Positions 31,919-43,208 of a DNA stretch of 64,000 nt are shown here, in pieces. The notes beneath the pieces were generated by a model. It was not told the origin of the DNA. It ran no database searches and was given only the letters and a program-made list of their open reading frames with translations. The stretch spans positions 1,984,001 to 2,048,000 of the forward strand of contig JAEUWY010000020.1 in the NCBI GenBank assembly GCA_022059125.1, read 5' to 3'. How positions within the stretch are numbered: the stretch's first letter is position 1; every line of letters starts with the position of its first letter. The position numbers and the translations under genes are program-made. The DNA comes from Corynespora cassiicola. Lineage: Eukaryota; Ascomycota; Dothideomycetes; Pleosporales; Corynesporascaceae.

Positions 31919-34900
31919 TTCTGGAAGGTAGAAGATGGTATATTATAACGAGATAAGAGCAATTCGCTGTCTACGACCTAACAACACAGTATAGTTGTGG
32001 AGTGTCAAAATGCGTAGGCAGAGATAGAAATTGGTTAGAAAAGGAAGATTGTTCCCGATATTGAACTGGACTAGTCTTTTAAACCGGAAGATATGTGTAT
32101 ACATGTTTAATGATTTGTACAATGCACTTAAAGAACGCTGTGAAATTACAAACCAAGTTACACTGTGAAGAAGAGCGAATTAACAAGATTTCTGGAAAGC
32201 TAGCAAAAGCCATGCCTAAGCTAAAGAAGAGAAAGGACGAGGGGGTATGCTCGTTGCTTCTATGGTTATTTATGTCTAGAAGACACCACTGATCCGCCTG
32301 CGTTTCTTCAGTCTCTCTATAGATAATAAATGAGAAGCATACGATAAAAGGTCAATTCAGGTATTTTATACATTAACCAGATATTCTGATAGTGCGTCTA
32401 CTCATTCAGATAATCGACCGTGGCTATCGAGCAAGGCATCAATCCAAAGAAGGTGGCGCATTAGCTCAATATATGCATCTAGTAACAGCGCACAGTTTCC
32501 ATCATTCCATAGGTAGATCCGATTAAAAACTTCATCTGCTGGAAAGAAAGTACTTCTAGCGAAAGGATAGTGTCGCTCTTCTTTACCCATTGATCAAGGC
32601 GTTCACTAAGTAGCTTGCTACACTATTTCAAAGGCACATTGGTTTTAGATAGCTTCCAAGCTACATGAAACAGCTTAGCCTCTGTTACTCATTATGATTG
32701 AATGTGTAAGATAACGTGCATCCTTTAATTTAAATTTACAGTTGGCAGATCTTGGAAAGATCAACAGCAAAATCTCGAACATTGAGTTCAAGATGACATC
32801 ATTCCGTATGAGTTTAATGATATCTTATCTCAAGACAAGCCCTCATCTAACTTGTAGAGATCCTCAAGTGCCCATTGTATAAGATCAATACGCAGATTTG
32901 ATGATGATGTTCGGAAGGTTGTCCAACAGTGGTTTGCCATAACAAAACGGTCCGAATGTAAACTTCTCGGGATTAGTCCTACATTAGTTACCCATCACAT
33001 CCGGAATGAGAGAATTTAGCAAATAGACCGTCCGTTTCAATATCCGGATGCGACCAAAAACGTCACAGCCAAGTTCTCAAGTAGGTATGCCGGCATGTGC
33101 TCGTTGAAGATCTCGGTCCCTGGCATGGTTCCCACGAGCAAGTCTGCGGAGCCTGAACGGCGCCTTTTTGAATGTGGACAATCTCCACAACGAGGTCTAG
33201 TAATGATATCGGTGAGACGGTGTCTCCACTTGCCGGTGACTATTGTTTCGTGGCTGTGATTCTTATTGTCCGGAGCGTCGGTGCCGTCTCTTCCCCGGCT
33301 CAATGCTGCCCAAATGTTGGCATGAAAAACATGAAAGATGAGTCTAGAGCGTTGGCTTTGCCGCATCTCTCCGTGAGACACAGCATGCGCGAATCTCCGT
33401 ACTCCGAGGATGGACCCGAAGATGAAGGGCAAACACATGTGAAAGCACTGACCGCTCCAGCCCAGATCTTGCCCCCGGTAAGGCCGCCATAAAGCCACTG
33501 TATCGTCTATGGTAAAAACTGCTCATCATAATACCTCCTTCGTATGGGCATTCATGAACCTTGCCATGATGCCAAAAAACGGAGCTGGAATCGCACCTTC
33601 AGATTTCACACAGCATGTGCAATGACATGAGACTCATCACTTCACGTTTCATAACATTTGACATTTGTGAGGAGAACAAGCGGGGTACCGTATCTGGTGC
33701 CTTAGTTCCCTACATATAATACACTCAATTAATGCTACTATTCCTCAATTGACCATGGTCCGAGCGCCCAAGGGCCTATCCATGCAAGGTACGTAATTGT
33801 GCCTGGCAATTGTGCACTACTGCATCCCGATACAATGAATGCCCCACAATCAAATGATGGGGGCGTTTCTCATTGTTCAGGTAGGAAAGTGAGGCGGTGT
33901 AGGTTGGATACATCATCGGAAACCTGGGAAATCGAGCGTGCGTAGGTCCGACGCGGCCTCGAGCAAGGCGGTTATTGTAAGGAGCGTTTTGAAAGAGTGG
34001 AGCGCCGTTGATTTGACTGGGCCGCAATCTAATTGGCAACCCACCCTGCGCGAAGAAAGCCTCGTGGTGAATAATTCATCTGAGGCTTGTCCGTTTCCGA
34101 CCAGTCGAGATTTCTGTCTAGAGCACATGGCCCACGGACCACACTGCTACTTCCTTGTCTAAACATGTAAAAAACTTGGATTTTCCCTGGCTCATGCATT
34201 TATCGCCACTGTATGTCAGCGCGTCACTTCATTTGGATGCCCGATAGGATACCCGGCCTTTGGCCTCAGTGCCTAGGCACTGTCGCTGCATGTGTTTCAT
34301 ATCAAGCAAGCCTTAGGCAATTAGATGTAAGCGACCCGTAGCGGGCCCAACCGTTGTAAGCACCTTGTCCAGGCTGTGGAATATATTTCCCCAGGGATAT
34401 GTGCATCGGACTCTTACATCCGCGTGGATCCCGTTCCCGCTAGGAGTTGTGTGACATGCTTTTAAATGATGGGGGGGCCGTCTGACTGATACATGAAAGG
34501 GAGTACCTTTGGCCATAAGAAAGTGGCCCTGGCCCCGGGAAATATACAGGACCATTGGCTTGGGTGAATCCAGGTACATTGGACAAAGTCCCCGGTTTAA
34601 AAAAGCCTAAACTAGCCAATGAACATTGGCAAGGCTGTGGAGAGGTGGTCAAGATGATTTTCTGGGTAGTGACGCTGTGACGATACATATTTTCCTATCG
34701 TTATCAATAGACCAGCTATCGCACGCCCCTGTCACAGATTAACTTGAAACGGGGGCACCACGCAAGATTGAAATGTCCGACAGTTGTCAACGTATGTTTC
34801 TTGCAGTAGTTCTGTCACCGCTATTGAATGGATTTCTGCAGATGAACGAACCAACCACACTCGCACGGGGCTGCTTCATATTGTGCGTTGATGCCTCATG

Positions 34901-35242
34901 GGTGAGTCAAAACACACTTTGGCGGCACATTCCCCCAGATTCCAACGGCGCTGGTCTTTGAATATGCAGCTAAAACGAGGCAAATTACAAACATCCATGC
35001 ACGATGTAAGTGAGCTTGCCACGGCACTTACTAGGGGGAGTTTGGGGTGCCTTGCATAACAGGTGCACCACACAGACCAAAACCATCTTTCCACCACGCG
35101 TTGACAGATCGCCGAGATTTGTGGCAAGTAGAAACTGGCTGGTACTTCGATTCATGTGCATTCAAATGTACAGCCCTCGAGTGTTCACTTGAGTTGCAGG
35201 CTCGTTTTATGCCAAAGTATCTAGCCTTCGGCTGGATGCGGT
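31919..35242. other. 3.3-kb region without supported genes
   Basis: The left half (to about 33,000) is AT-rich; the right half has normal composition. Frames up to 153 codons occur (for example 33037-33498, minus) but lack family motifs and credible splice structure. The short minus frame at 32402-32590 has protein-like text (YIELMRHLLWIDALLDSHG) and might be a fragment of a decayed gene. I see no repeat or transposon signature. Confidence 0.4.
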
Positions 35243-35803
35243 TCAAGTTGCCTTGGTTTCGGCGGGCGCAATTTCACCACCAGTTGTGTCGATGATGTTA
35301 GAGACATCATCTTTCAATTCGCCAACGCTATTGATGATATCTCTTGCGAGATATGACTGTAGGAGCCGGTATGCGTCGGCGCGGCCTTTGAGCATCTGGT
35401 TCATTCTTTGCACTGTTTCAACGAATTCACGAGTGAATATATCAGGATTTCGGGATGCCTCGACGTATGCGGTCACCTCGGGAGGGATGTCGATGTATAT
35501 AGTAGGAGCGCTCTGAGAGAGTTTGACGAGATTCTGGACAAGCGATTGACTGTATTAAGAGTTACCGTGCGAGTCGCATGCAGCCTACAAGATTTGTACC
35601 TACATTTCCTTCTTCATAGCATCTTGTGTGGAAGCACCTTGGTGCTCTACAGATTGCACTATAAGGTTATAGAGATTCTGGACAATGTCTTTGAGTTGCT
35701 TGTCGACCTGATGCAAGGCGTCTTTCCGTAGGTTAGCTTTATCGGTGGCGTGTGTTATCGCTTCCATACCTGGCTGACCCAAGCTCGGAGTACCTGGAGC
35801 CAT
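35243..35803 (-). CDS. MED10: Mediator complex subunit 10
   Basis: Med10 (Nut2) belongs to the middle module of Mediator, which links transcription factors to RNA polymerase II in the nucleus. Two exons (35604-35803, 35243-35549) encode 168 residues across a 54-nt intron. The family pattern is clear: LKDIVQNLYNLIVQSVEH in the N-terminal helix, IQSLVQNLVKLSQSAPTIYIDIPPEV across and after the splice, and RNPDIFTREFVETVQRMNQMLKGRADAYRLLQSYLARDI at the C-terminus. I chose the ATG at 35801-35803 (MAPGTPSLGQPGMEAI); the frame continues upstream but without conserved text. The divergent neighbour starts 291 bases away. Confidence 0.9.
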
Positions 35804-36094
35804 ATTTGAAACACAAAATTGCGGTTGAGGGCAAAGAGTCGCAGCACCAGGTTGTGAAGGTTGGAAGTGGTGAAGCCCCGAGTGTGAGGCTAGAACGATT
35901 GGGCCAAGAGCTTCGGTATAACGTTTATCCATCCCCGCATTCCATCGTCATGGCTCCTACTTCATCCACCTAGGTACACTAGACCTTCTCTCGACCGCAA
36001 CGCCCACCAGTTACTAAAACACATCCAAATCTCGATATTTGCTAAGAGAATCCCCCACGGTATTTGGAAAGACAATGATGAAAATCATCCGGCG
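35804..36094. promoter_or_regulatory. Divergent promoter, MED10 / PXA-domain gene
   Basis: Only 291 bases separate two outward-reading starts, so regulatory elements are probably shared. No TATA box is obvious. Confidence 0.5.
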
Positions 36095-39000
36095 ATGACG
36101 GAGAGTACACTGCCCGAGTCCAGCCTCCATCACGTGCATCCACCAACACAGACAGCGGCCTCGAGTATCCAAGGAGCCACCGGAAGTGCGCACTCTACGC
36201 AAACACGACCTTCTGGCACTGCACGCCCATCTGAAACCAAAGGACATTCCGATTTCACTTCGGACAAGGCGACGGCAGCCTTCATCAGGCGAACCCTCTG
36301 CGCCCATAATGTGCTACTGGGAAATGGCGAAAAGGGGCGCAACACGCCACGTCCAATTGAAGAAGTTCTTCCCCCACTGACTAGTTCCAATGAAATCGAC
36401 CTGCAGCTATATGCCATCATCTCAGTCATCATCAAGGAGTTTGTGCAGACGTGGTACTCCAAGATTACTCCAGACCACGTATTTGTCAATGAGGTGATAC
36501 AGATCATTGCGCATTGCACGCGCGCACTAGAGCAGCGGCTGAGAAAGGTTGATCTCGAAGCCCTCTTACTGGATGAGATCCCTGAACTCCTAGAGGCGCA
36601 CCTGAACGGTATGTAAACCTGGCCATGAAGGAAGCGCTGCTGCATGACCATGTCGTCTAACCCGTATACCCAAAGCATTCCGGCTCGCAAAGCAACAGGC
36701 ATCTTCCTCCCGTTCACTGGTTTCAGACCCCCGCGTCATCTATCACACGCTTCATCCACACCCTGCATTGTCTCCCATTCCCACCGAATCGGCGCCTTCT
36801 ACTCTTGTAGAGCAACGAGAAAATGAGTCTGCATGGCGCCAACTGCTGGTACAAGGAGTCCTAGCCGTGCTTTTGCCAACCGAAGATTTGGAGAATGGAT
36901 GTTTACGAGCGCTAGTAGCAGAGATATTCGCGGAAATGATTCTTGGGAATGGGATTAGCGGGAAAGCGTGTGAAGGCTGGCTTCTCTGGGAGGGTATCAC
37001 GAGAATTGCAGAGGTGCTGCAGACCGATGTTGCAAAAGAGCAGGGCCCCCAATCAGACGACGCGAACTCGGAACAGTCGTTGAGCCGTCTCGAGCGCTTC
37101 GGGCTGCTCTCTCCACCAACGGCTCAGCACGGTGGGTCTGCAAAGCCACTGCCGCCCAGCGCGAACCGTCATGGGCGCACACCGACGACCGTATCCAGCG
37201 TGTTCTGGGCTGTGGTCCAATATGCATTTCTGGCGTGTACGGCGATGCGCGCGGTGATCATGGCTGTTGCGACATCACCGTCTTTGCCCGCAAGATCAGT
37301 CATGGGAGCTAACCATCAGTCACCAGTTGAAGCAAATCGCCAATCGCAGCTGCCGCCAGCGGAGAGTCTAGCGTCAAGGCGCCCTCTCGCTTCAAAACGG
37401 CCTATGGTGAGCATGAAGTTGTGGAGCTGCGCATCTCAACTTGTTGAGCTGGACGTACGCATGCCTTGGCTCTCAGGCTTCATATCGATGCTGCATTGGG
37501 GAGCGTTGGCAGGCCCCGGCAGGGTGGGTGACACCGACGGCCCATTGGACAGGTGAGTTGCGATAATGTTCCCTTGGTTTTTTCTGGTTGGACGCCTCTT
37601 GCAAGCCCCCCCGGCACGGTGCGACACACGGCCACACCACATCTTTTGGCCTGCAGGACGCCCCGCATGAGCTTTTGGTCACTTGACTTTGCTGTCAGCG
37701 AATGCGACGGCCCGCTCGCACTCACACTCCGTCACCCCGTGCCGACGCGCATCGACTGCTGCAGGCCCGGCACCCGCTCCCGGGCGGCAAGTCGAAGCGT
37801 CTCAGGCCTCGGCCACCTCTTGGCACGACCATCCCTTCTCCACCAGCATGAACAACAGCATCGTCGGCTGCGTGCCCGACGGGTCCGATTTTCGCTGGAC
37901 ACATGGCTGTCCACGATACACGAGCGTGCACACACACGGGTACGCCATCCCCCGCAACGTGAGCATTGTGCCGGGCCTCGTCTTATCGTGCGCCCATGGA
38001 GGGTCCGCTTACGCGCCCGGTTGATCTGCCTACATCGTTCGTCCAGCTCGGGACTGGCCGAGCTGCTACAAGCGCATTTCTTGGGCGCCGCAGACCCTGT
38101 CGATGCAATCAGACGGCTCGAGGGGAGGGCGCCTCATTTTTTTCGACCGTTCATTAGGCCCACGAGCTGCGATGTCGCTGCCATCGTAGAGTGGTGAACC
38201 CAGGAGGCCACGGTATCACGACTGACTATGGCCTATGTTCATGGTACGGATCTTCCGAGTCTGTTCAGAACACCGTTCCGGACCCCCCCTCTCGAATATT
38301 GGACCTTCGGGAACCTGGTAAACAATTGCCCATTGCGGCAATATCTCCTGCAGCGTCCATTTGGGCCTCAATCTACCGATAGCTTTGCGCAACCTTCACA
38401 TGCGCTGGCCGACCGGCTTCCTCTTCTCGACTGCTCGCTCATGGCGAAGTCGGGGGATCGCCTCACTCTGTGGAGTCGATCTCGTTCGAGATTGCTCTGA
38501 GCCGTCTTCGCTTGCTTCCCACCCCAGGTTTTGCACGCGTTTTGCACCTTCAGAGTTTGAGGGCCCCTTCTCATTCGTCGTCTGACGGCAAGCCCGCGGA
38601 CCTGCCCACTCATCGGGGCGCACTGCATGTCATTTGCATCATTTCGCGCCAATCAGCGCCCCTCGCTGCGCCGAATTTTTTTCAAAAACTAACTCCCTGC
38701 CCCTCATTAGGTTTCTTTCGTACAATGTCCAGATGCGCGTCCTGAACCCCGCCTTTCTCCCGGTGCTGCTCCGCACTATCCGCGCGACCCTATTCCCAAA
38801 CAACTCGCTCGGTCCCCCACGCCAGCCACCGACGGACGAGGAGGCCCAAGGCATTAAGCGCCGCTGCGCCGCCACGTTATTGGGCCTGATGCCTGCCAGA
38901 GTAGCGGCGGCATTTTTCGCGAGCGAAAGCCGAGATGTGCAGCTCCGGCAAGTAGAAGGGCTAATCGAGTGCCTGGACGATGCTTATCTGAACAAACACC

Positions 39001-39095
39001 TCATCTTCCAGATTGTAGAGCTGATGGTGCTGAGATTGGTCCCAGAGTTGGGGGAACGGGGAGTACAGGAATTGATGGATGATAGGCTGGGCTAG
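36095..39095 (+). CDS. PXA-domain (sorting-nexin-associated) protein with a giant intron
   Basis: PXA domains occur in large sorting nexins and in fungal membrane-associated proteins of endosome/vacuole or ER traffic. Three exons (36095-36608, 36676-37552, 38711-39095) encode 591 residues and close exactly in frame. The PXA region (about residues 105-290) includes EIDLQLYAIISVIIKEFVQTWYSKITPDHVFVNEV and EDLENGCLRALVAEIFAEMILGN. A hydrophobic segment (VFWAVVQYAFLACTAMRAVIM) follows. The C-terminal exon has NVQMRVLNPAFLPVLLRTIRATLFPNN and a helical end. Intron 2 spans 1,158 nt (GTGAGT..ACTAAC..ATTAG), over twenty times the local norm. If it is not one intron, the third exon would be a separate gene, but the phase match argues against that. 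Confidence 0.82.
37553..38710 (+). other. 1,158-nt intron of the PXA-domain gene
   Basis: The intron begins GTGAGT, has an ACTAAC branch motif at 38686-38691 and ends ATTAG. Inside, the DNA is GC-rich with no recognisable gene, repeat or transposon end. All other protein-gene introns modelled in the window are 35-232 nt. Confidence 0.7.
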
Positions 39096-39835
39096 CCCCT
39101 GATGTGCACGTATATCTTCCAAGGAGGCGGTTCAGTGCGGCGTAAGGCCTGCTATAGCTGAGCGGCTCTATATGTAACATTGCTTATTTTTCACCATCTC
39201 CCTCTCAACTTGATGAATTCAAGTGCAGAACCGTAATGGACTGGCTTGGGTTGGGGGCAAGCAAGGTCCGGTCCGTAAGCTGCAATGGGGTCAGAGCTTC
39301 TTGCATAGGACGGCAGCAGCGCAAGAGAAAAAAAAGGCGCCCAGGCTCCTCACCGCCCGTGGTATTCACCGAGATGATCCTCGTGCGTCGGAGCAAGAGC
39401 GAGGCGCGCGATTCCTCTTGAAGGCGAGGGTCGCGATTCGATGCGGCAACGCGGCCATCTGCGAGCCTCTTATGATGTGTGGAGTTGGCGCCTCGGCCCC
39501 CCCTTATTGCCCGCAGATCCCCTCTCATGATGGGTAGTTGGCCGGAGGCCATTGGATGCGCAAGGCCTTGCATGCGCATACATAGAGTCGACATGTACAT
39601 ACATACATGGTGTGTATGTAGGCATAGTACAGCGCATACTGCGTCAGTTCCAGCAGGTACGCTGGGTGCCATGGCGAACCCGAGGGCGGGGGTGATCCAA
39701 TGGGCAGGATGGGCTGGCGCAAAAGGTATGATCCTGACTGCATCTCGTGTTGAGCACCTGACGCGGCGACAAATGGCAATCGATGCGCCAAGGATATCGA
39801 GTTGCGGCCTACAAGACGGGGGAAAAGGGAAGTGT

Positions 39836-39870
39836 ATACGAAAAGAGAAAGAGAAAGAGAGGGAGAGAAA
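39836..39870. repeat. Purine-rich (GAAAGA)n tract
   Basis: About 35 bases read only A and G on the plus strand apart from a flanking TACG, with units such as GAAAGA and GGAGAG. Confidence 0.6.
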
Positions 39871-42677
39871 GGATGATAAAAGGAGGTTTATCAGATCATG
39901 ACTGGAACGGGCTGAGGCCATGGCCGATTTCCTGCTCGTACACCGCAAGTCGTCCGGCAGCCTGTCCATCTGCGGCGGCGCTGTAAGTTCAAGACGGCGC
40001 CTCGCATTCCCACGGTCCTGGACAGGTGCACCAGTGGCAGAGGAGCAGATGCTAGTGCCTAGCGGGAAAGACGAATTGCGGTGTGTACTGGTACATGGCC
40101 CGATGCCTGGTAGACGTCCTATGAGTAAGAGCGAGCTACGGCGGATGCAAGTCGAGATGTTGGTTGGAGGTGGTGAGCAGCGCTTTGGCAGCGGAGCGGT
40201 CCGAGCGTAGCGCGGGGCCCACGTCTCCAGCTAGCCAGAGCGAGAAAAGACGAATTTGAATCGAAAGCCGCGTGTTATCAGCTTGCGCGTCTGCGCCTGC
40301 GATCGGAGAAGCATTCTGGAAGGTTGCAGTGCATGGGGTGCACTGAGCGGGCTGACGGGCACGCTCGCTGGTGGCGCGAGGGTTGGATGCGGGCTACCCA
40401 GGAGGCATGGAGACGGGTGTAGTGCCGCAGTGACAGCATGCTGGCTCGTGTTGCGCTCGCGATGTGTTGGTGGGGAAAAGGCTCGCACACCAGCTGCCAC
40501 TTCCAGAGGTCAATCAGCCAGGCAGACTACGGCAGTCAATCAATCGATCCATTGGTGCCCATCTCCGTCGCGCGGCGAGGCCCGGGGGCCACTGAGAGTT
40601 GCAGCAGAGGCAGATCAAATTAAACCACGGCGAGCAAAGTGGCCTAGTGTTCCGCAGCTGGGCGGGCGGCCATGCCACCAAGCAGCGTCATCGAGCAATA
40701 GGGCCCTAGGGCCCCACATTGTGTATGCTCATGTTGCCCAGGAGCCTCTGTCAATGCATGCTGCAGCCCGTCCCTCGCTGGTCCTGCCACGATCGAGAAG
40801 GGAGGCGAATCACTCCATCCATCACCAGGAGAGCTCCTTCGCGTAGAGCAACGTGTGAGGCAGGGCGTTTCAAGATCAAGAATAGCCCCTTTGCCCGTAC
40901 CGACATGGCCATACGAACAGGCGAGGATCCAAAACGCCTGGGTTTCGCAAACGTATTTAGCAGAGAAGCGAGGTGTGCCTGACGAGCGGGGTATCAGAGA
41001 GAAAGAACAGTCGAGGTCCTTTGTCGCGAGGCCCCGCCAGGCACGGCATGCCTCAGGCCACATGAGATATTATCCTCAGCCTGCCAATGGCAGCGCGAGC
41101 AAGGCGAAATCCCTCAGGGCTAAGCCAAAAGCGAGGGCCTGGGTCGGGTAGGGAGGCGAGGCGAGCCGTTGCGCTGTGTATTGCAGTGATTCCCGAAAGT
41201 CGCCCGGCTGGAAAAGGGTTGGCTGGCCATCGGAGGCGGAACTTGTCCAAGGATGATGGCCTCCCTCCCTGTCGTTCCTGGAGGCTTGCGGAGACAAAGT
41301 ATTAGAAATTGGAAGACAATGCGACTGACTCGCGCTTCGCCTTCGTTCAATCGATGGGCTGATGTCGAGACCGATGGCGTAGCATTTGGTTGGGAGCAGC
41401 CCAACCATGCCCTCCCCGTCCTTTGCTCACGCAAAACGCTGCAGAGCCAGTTCACCAAGGTACGTCAGGATGCGCACACCCCGGCCCTGCACTAGAGCTC
41501 TGAGCACGGCCAGGCTAGGCACGAAACATACATTCTGCGTCGATCAAGAAACAAAGATCCGCGCGTGCACGTTTCCTCTCCGAAAATGATTCTCAGGGGC
41601 CGCGAGCATCAAACGCAGCCGTGGCTCGCTACCTGTGTATCCACTTCCTTCCAACGGCCGTCCATTCTGTTTTTCGTCCTTGCACCGAGCTGTGGCGCCG
41701 CAAGGGTCTACGAGCGAATACCGAAAGTTTAAATGCGCACAGATGTGGCAACTGACTAGAAAATGCCCTCGAGCTTGGGGTTCGGATAGGGCGATTCATG
41801 GGTCGAGCAATCGGGTTTGCCCTTTTTGGCCGCAGAGATTAGATCCTGTGGAGAACAATATGTTGCGCGCATGATGAATGCATTTGCGCCATCTCCATCT
41901 CGCGATGATTCCGGGGGACCAGGCGGTGGCATCTGTGCATGAATATTGGAAGGCCATTCCGCGGCCTTTCTCGTGTTTGCGCGGATAGGAGGGCTAGGAG
42001 GGTTACTTCACGGGGACTAACCAGGTATTCTTCCCATTGTAAGCTCCACGGGAGAAGGATCGAGAGGACAAGCAGTCAGCAGGCTCAGATCATGCACGTC
42101 CGTCGCCCGTTCATGCAAACTCACGCCTTGGTAGTTCCGACGTCGCACACCGCGCTGGACGACAACGACCTGGTCAAGCTTACAGGCCCACACTTAACAG
42201 AGGGCTCTAATGCTACACGTCCTGGTGGGGGATCAGCTCCTCTGGGGTGCGGGCGTCATTTGCCCTGGTTCAAGTCGACTGCTGACTGCGTTGCCGTACG
42301 GCCCGTCTATTCCTAGACTTTGCTGTGCTCCGATGCAAGGACCCGCGCAGCTTGCAGCTCGCAGCGTGTTGATGGAGAGATGACGCTGTTGTGGTGTCAG
42401 AGGTCGACTGTGCAGCCACGGCGCAGTACACAGGCTGCGACGGTGTCCGTATGGGTGCTTGGGACTGAGTTTGCAGATCCGGTGGTCTGGATTGCAAATG
42501 CTGCGCAACTGATGGGCGTGCAATGATCAACGCTGAACTGGCAGCGGTTGGGGTGTCTTGAGCAGAAGCAAAGCTCGGGTCGCGGCCTTCGGGCCGATGC
42601 GCGTCGCTTGCTCCTCAGCTGGAGTGCCGCGACTCGGATGCCAAGGAGCATCAAAAAGCAATATGGAATGCTGCAGC

Positions 42678-42714
42678 AGGAACAGGAACAGGAACAGGAA
42701 CAGGAAAGGGAACA
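42678..42714. repeat. (AACAGG)n short tandem repeat
   Basis: Six units of AACAGG, the fifth altered to AAAGGG, occupy about 37 bases. Confidence 0.75.
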
Positions 42715-43045
42715 GGGTGATGATCTTGATTCAAACAGCGTGTTGAAAGGAGAAGGTGGCTGCGGTGGTTATGGCGATGCTGCTTGGCATAGAGCAAGGT
42801 TTTCCAGCGCGGAAGCTGCCGCCAGGAGGGTGTCATAAGCACAAGGTAACGCCGTGAACCTTGGAAGGGACCGTCTGCATGCGGATAGATGTTGACGTTC
42901 CTGTCTTGAAATATCAATCTGGGGGCGTGGTCACCCTCGGTCTTCAGCCATCCATATCGTAGCAATGCCTCCGCCAACACGCCAGCAAAAAAAAAAAGAC
43001 GCGTCAACTACATGCTCTGCACGTCTTACACTGTTTACAAGATGC

Positions 43046-43052
43046 AAAAAAA
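43046..43052 (-). terminator. Pol III terminator of tRNA-Ile
   Basis: Seven T's on the minus strand, about 14 bases past the mature 3' end, form an RNA polymerase III stop signal. Confidence 0.8.
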
Positions 43053-43066
43053 GAATCATCCTCGTT

Positions 43067-43208
43067 AGGTCAATGCGGGGGTCGAACTATTCAGGTTGTT
43101 AGTGACTTGTTGATGAGACATTGTTGGTGGTGATGCTTACCCCACGACCTTGGCGTATCATAGCAGAAGCTATTAGCACCACGCTCTAACCAACTGAGCT
43201 AATCGACC
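43067..43208 (-). tRNA. tRNA-Ile(AAU) with two introns, one in the T arm
   Basis: The 142-nt gene folds to a 74-nt tRNA after removal of two introns. The acceptor stem GGTCGAT pairs with ATTGACC. The D arm is GCTC/GAGC with the A box TAGCTCAGTTGG. The anticodon AAU (read as IAU) is at 43172-43174. Intron 1 (43157-43170, 14 nt) sits after A37, where ATAGC can pair with GCTAT. Intron 2 (43087-43140, 54 nt) lies exactly between nucleotides 53 and 54: it starts GTAAGC, contains CACTAAC and ends ATAG. Its removal gives the T stem GTGGG/CCCGC (one U-G) and the loop TTCGACC. The discriminator reads U73, whereas fungal tRNA-Ile normally has A73. A T-run terminator follows. Confidence 0.92.
43087..43140 (-). 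other. Spliceosomal-type intron in the T arm of tRNA-Ile
   Basis: This 54-nt insertion has donor GTAAGC, branch motif CACTAAC about 13 bases before the end, and acceptor ATAG. It lies at the same 53/54 position as the insertion in tRNA-Lys. Its terminal AG leaves the downstream B box as AGTTCGACCCC. The two introns differ over most of their length but share CAACAAGT followed by a Y-A-C. Confidence 0.8.

Larger units (their letters stand above)
39096..43066. other. Gene desert, left part
   Basis: About 4 kb of GC-rich DNA contains no supported gene. Open frames up to 254 codons (for example 39205-39969, minus) have irregular composition and no motifs. It includes a purine-rich GAAAGA tract at 39838-39870 and an AACAGG repeat at 42678-42714. 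Regulatory DNA or non-coding RNA cannot be excluded. Confidence 0.45.

Noticed and set aside
33037..33498. 153-codon minus-strand frame
   Set aside because: No motif, no credible start context or introns; probably chance.
39205..39969. 254-codon minus-strand frame in the gene desert
   Set aside because: Irregular composition and no recognisable motif; competing frames on the other strand are equally good.
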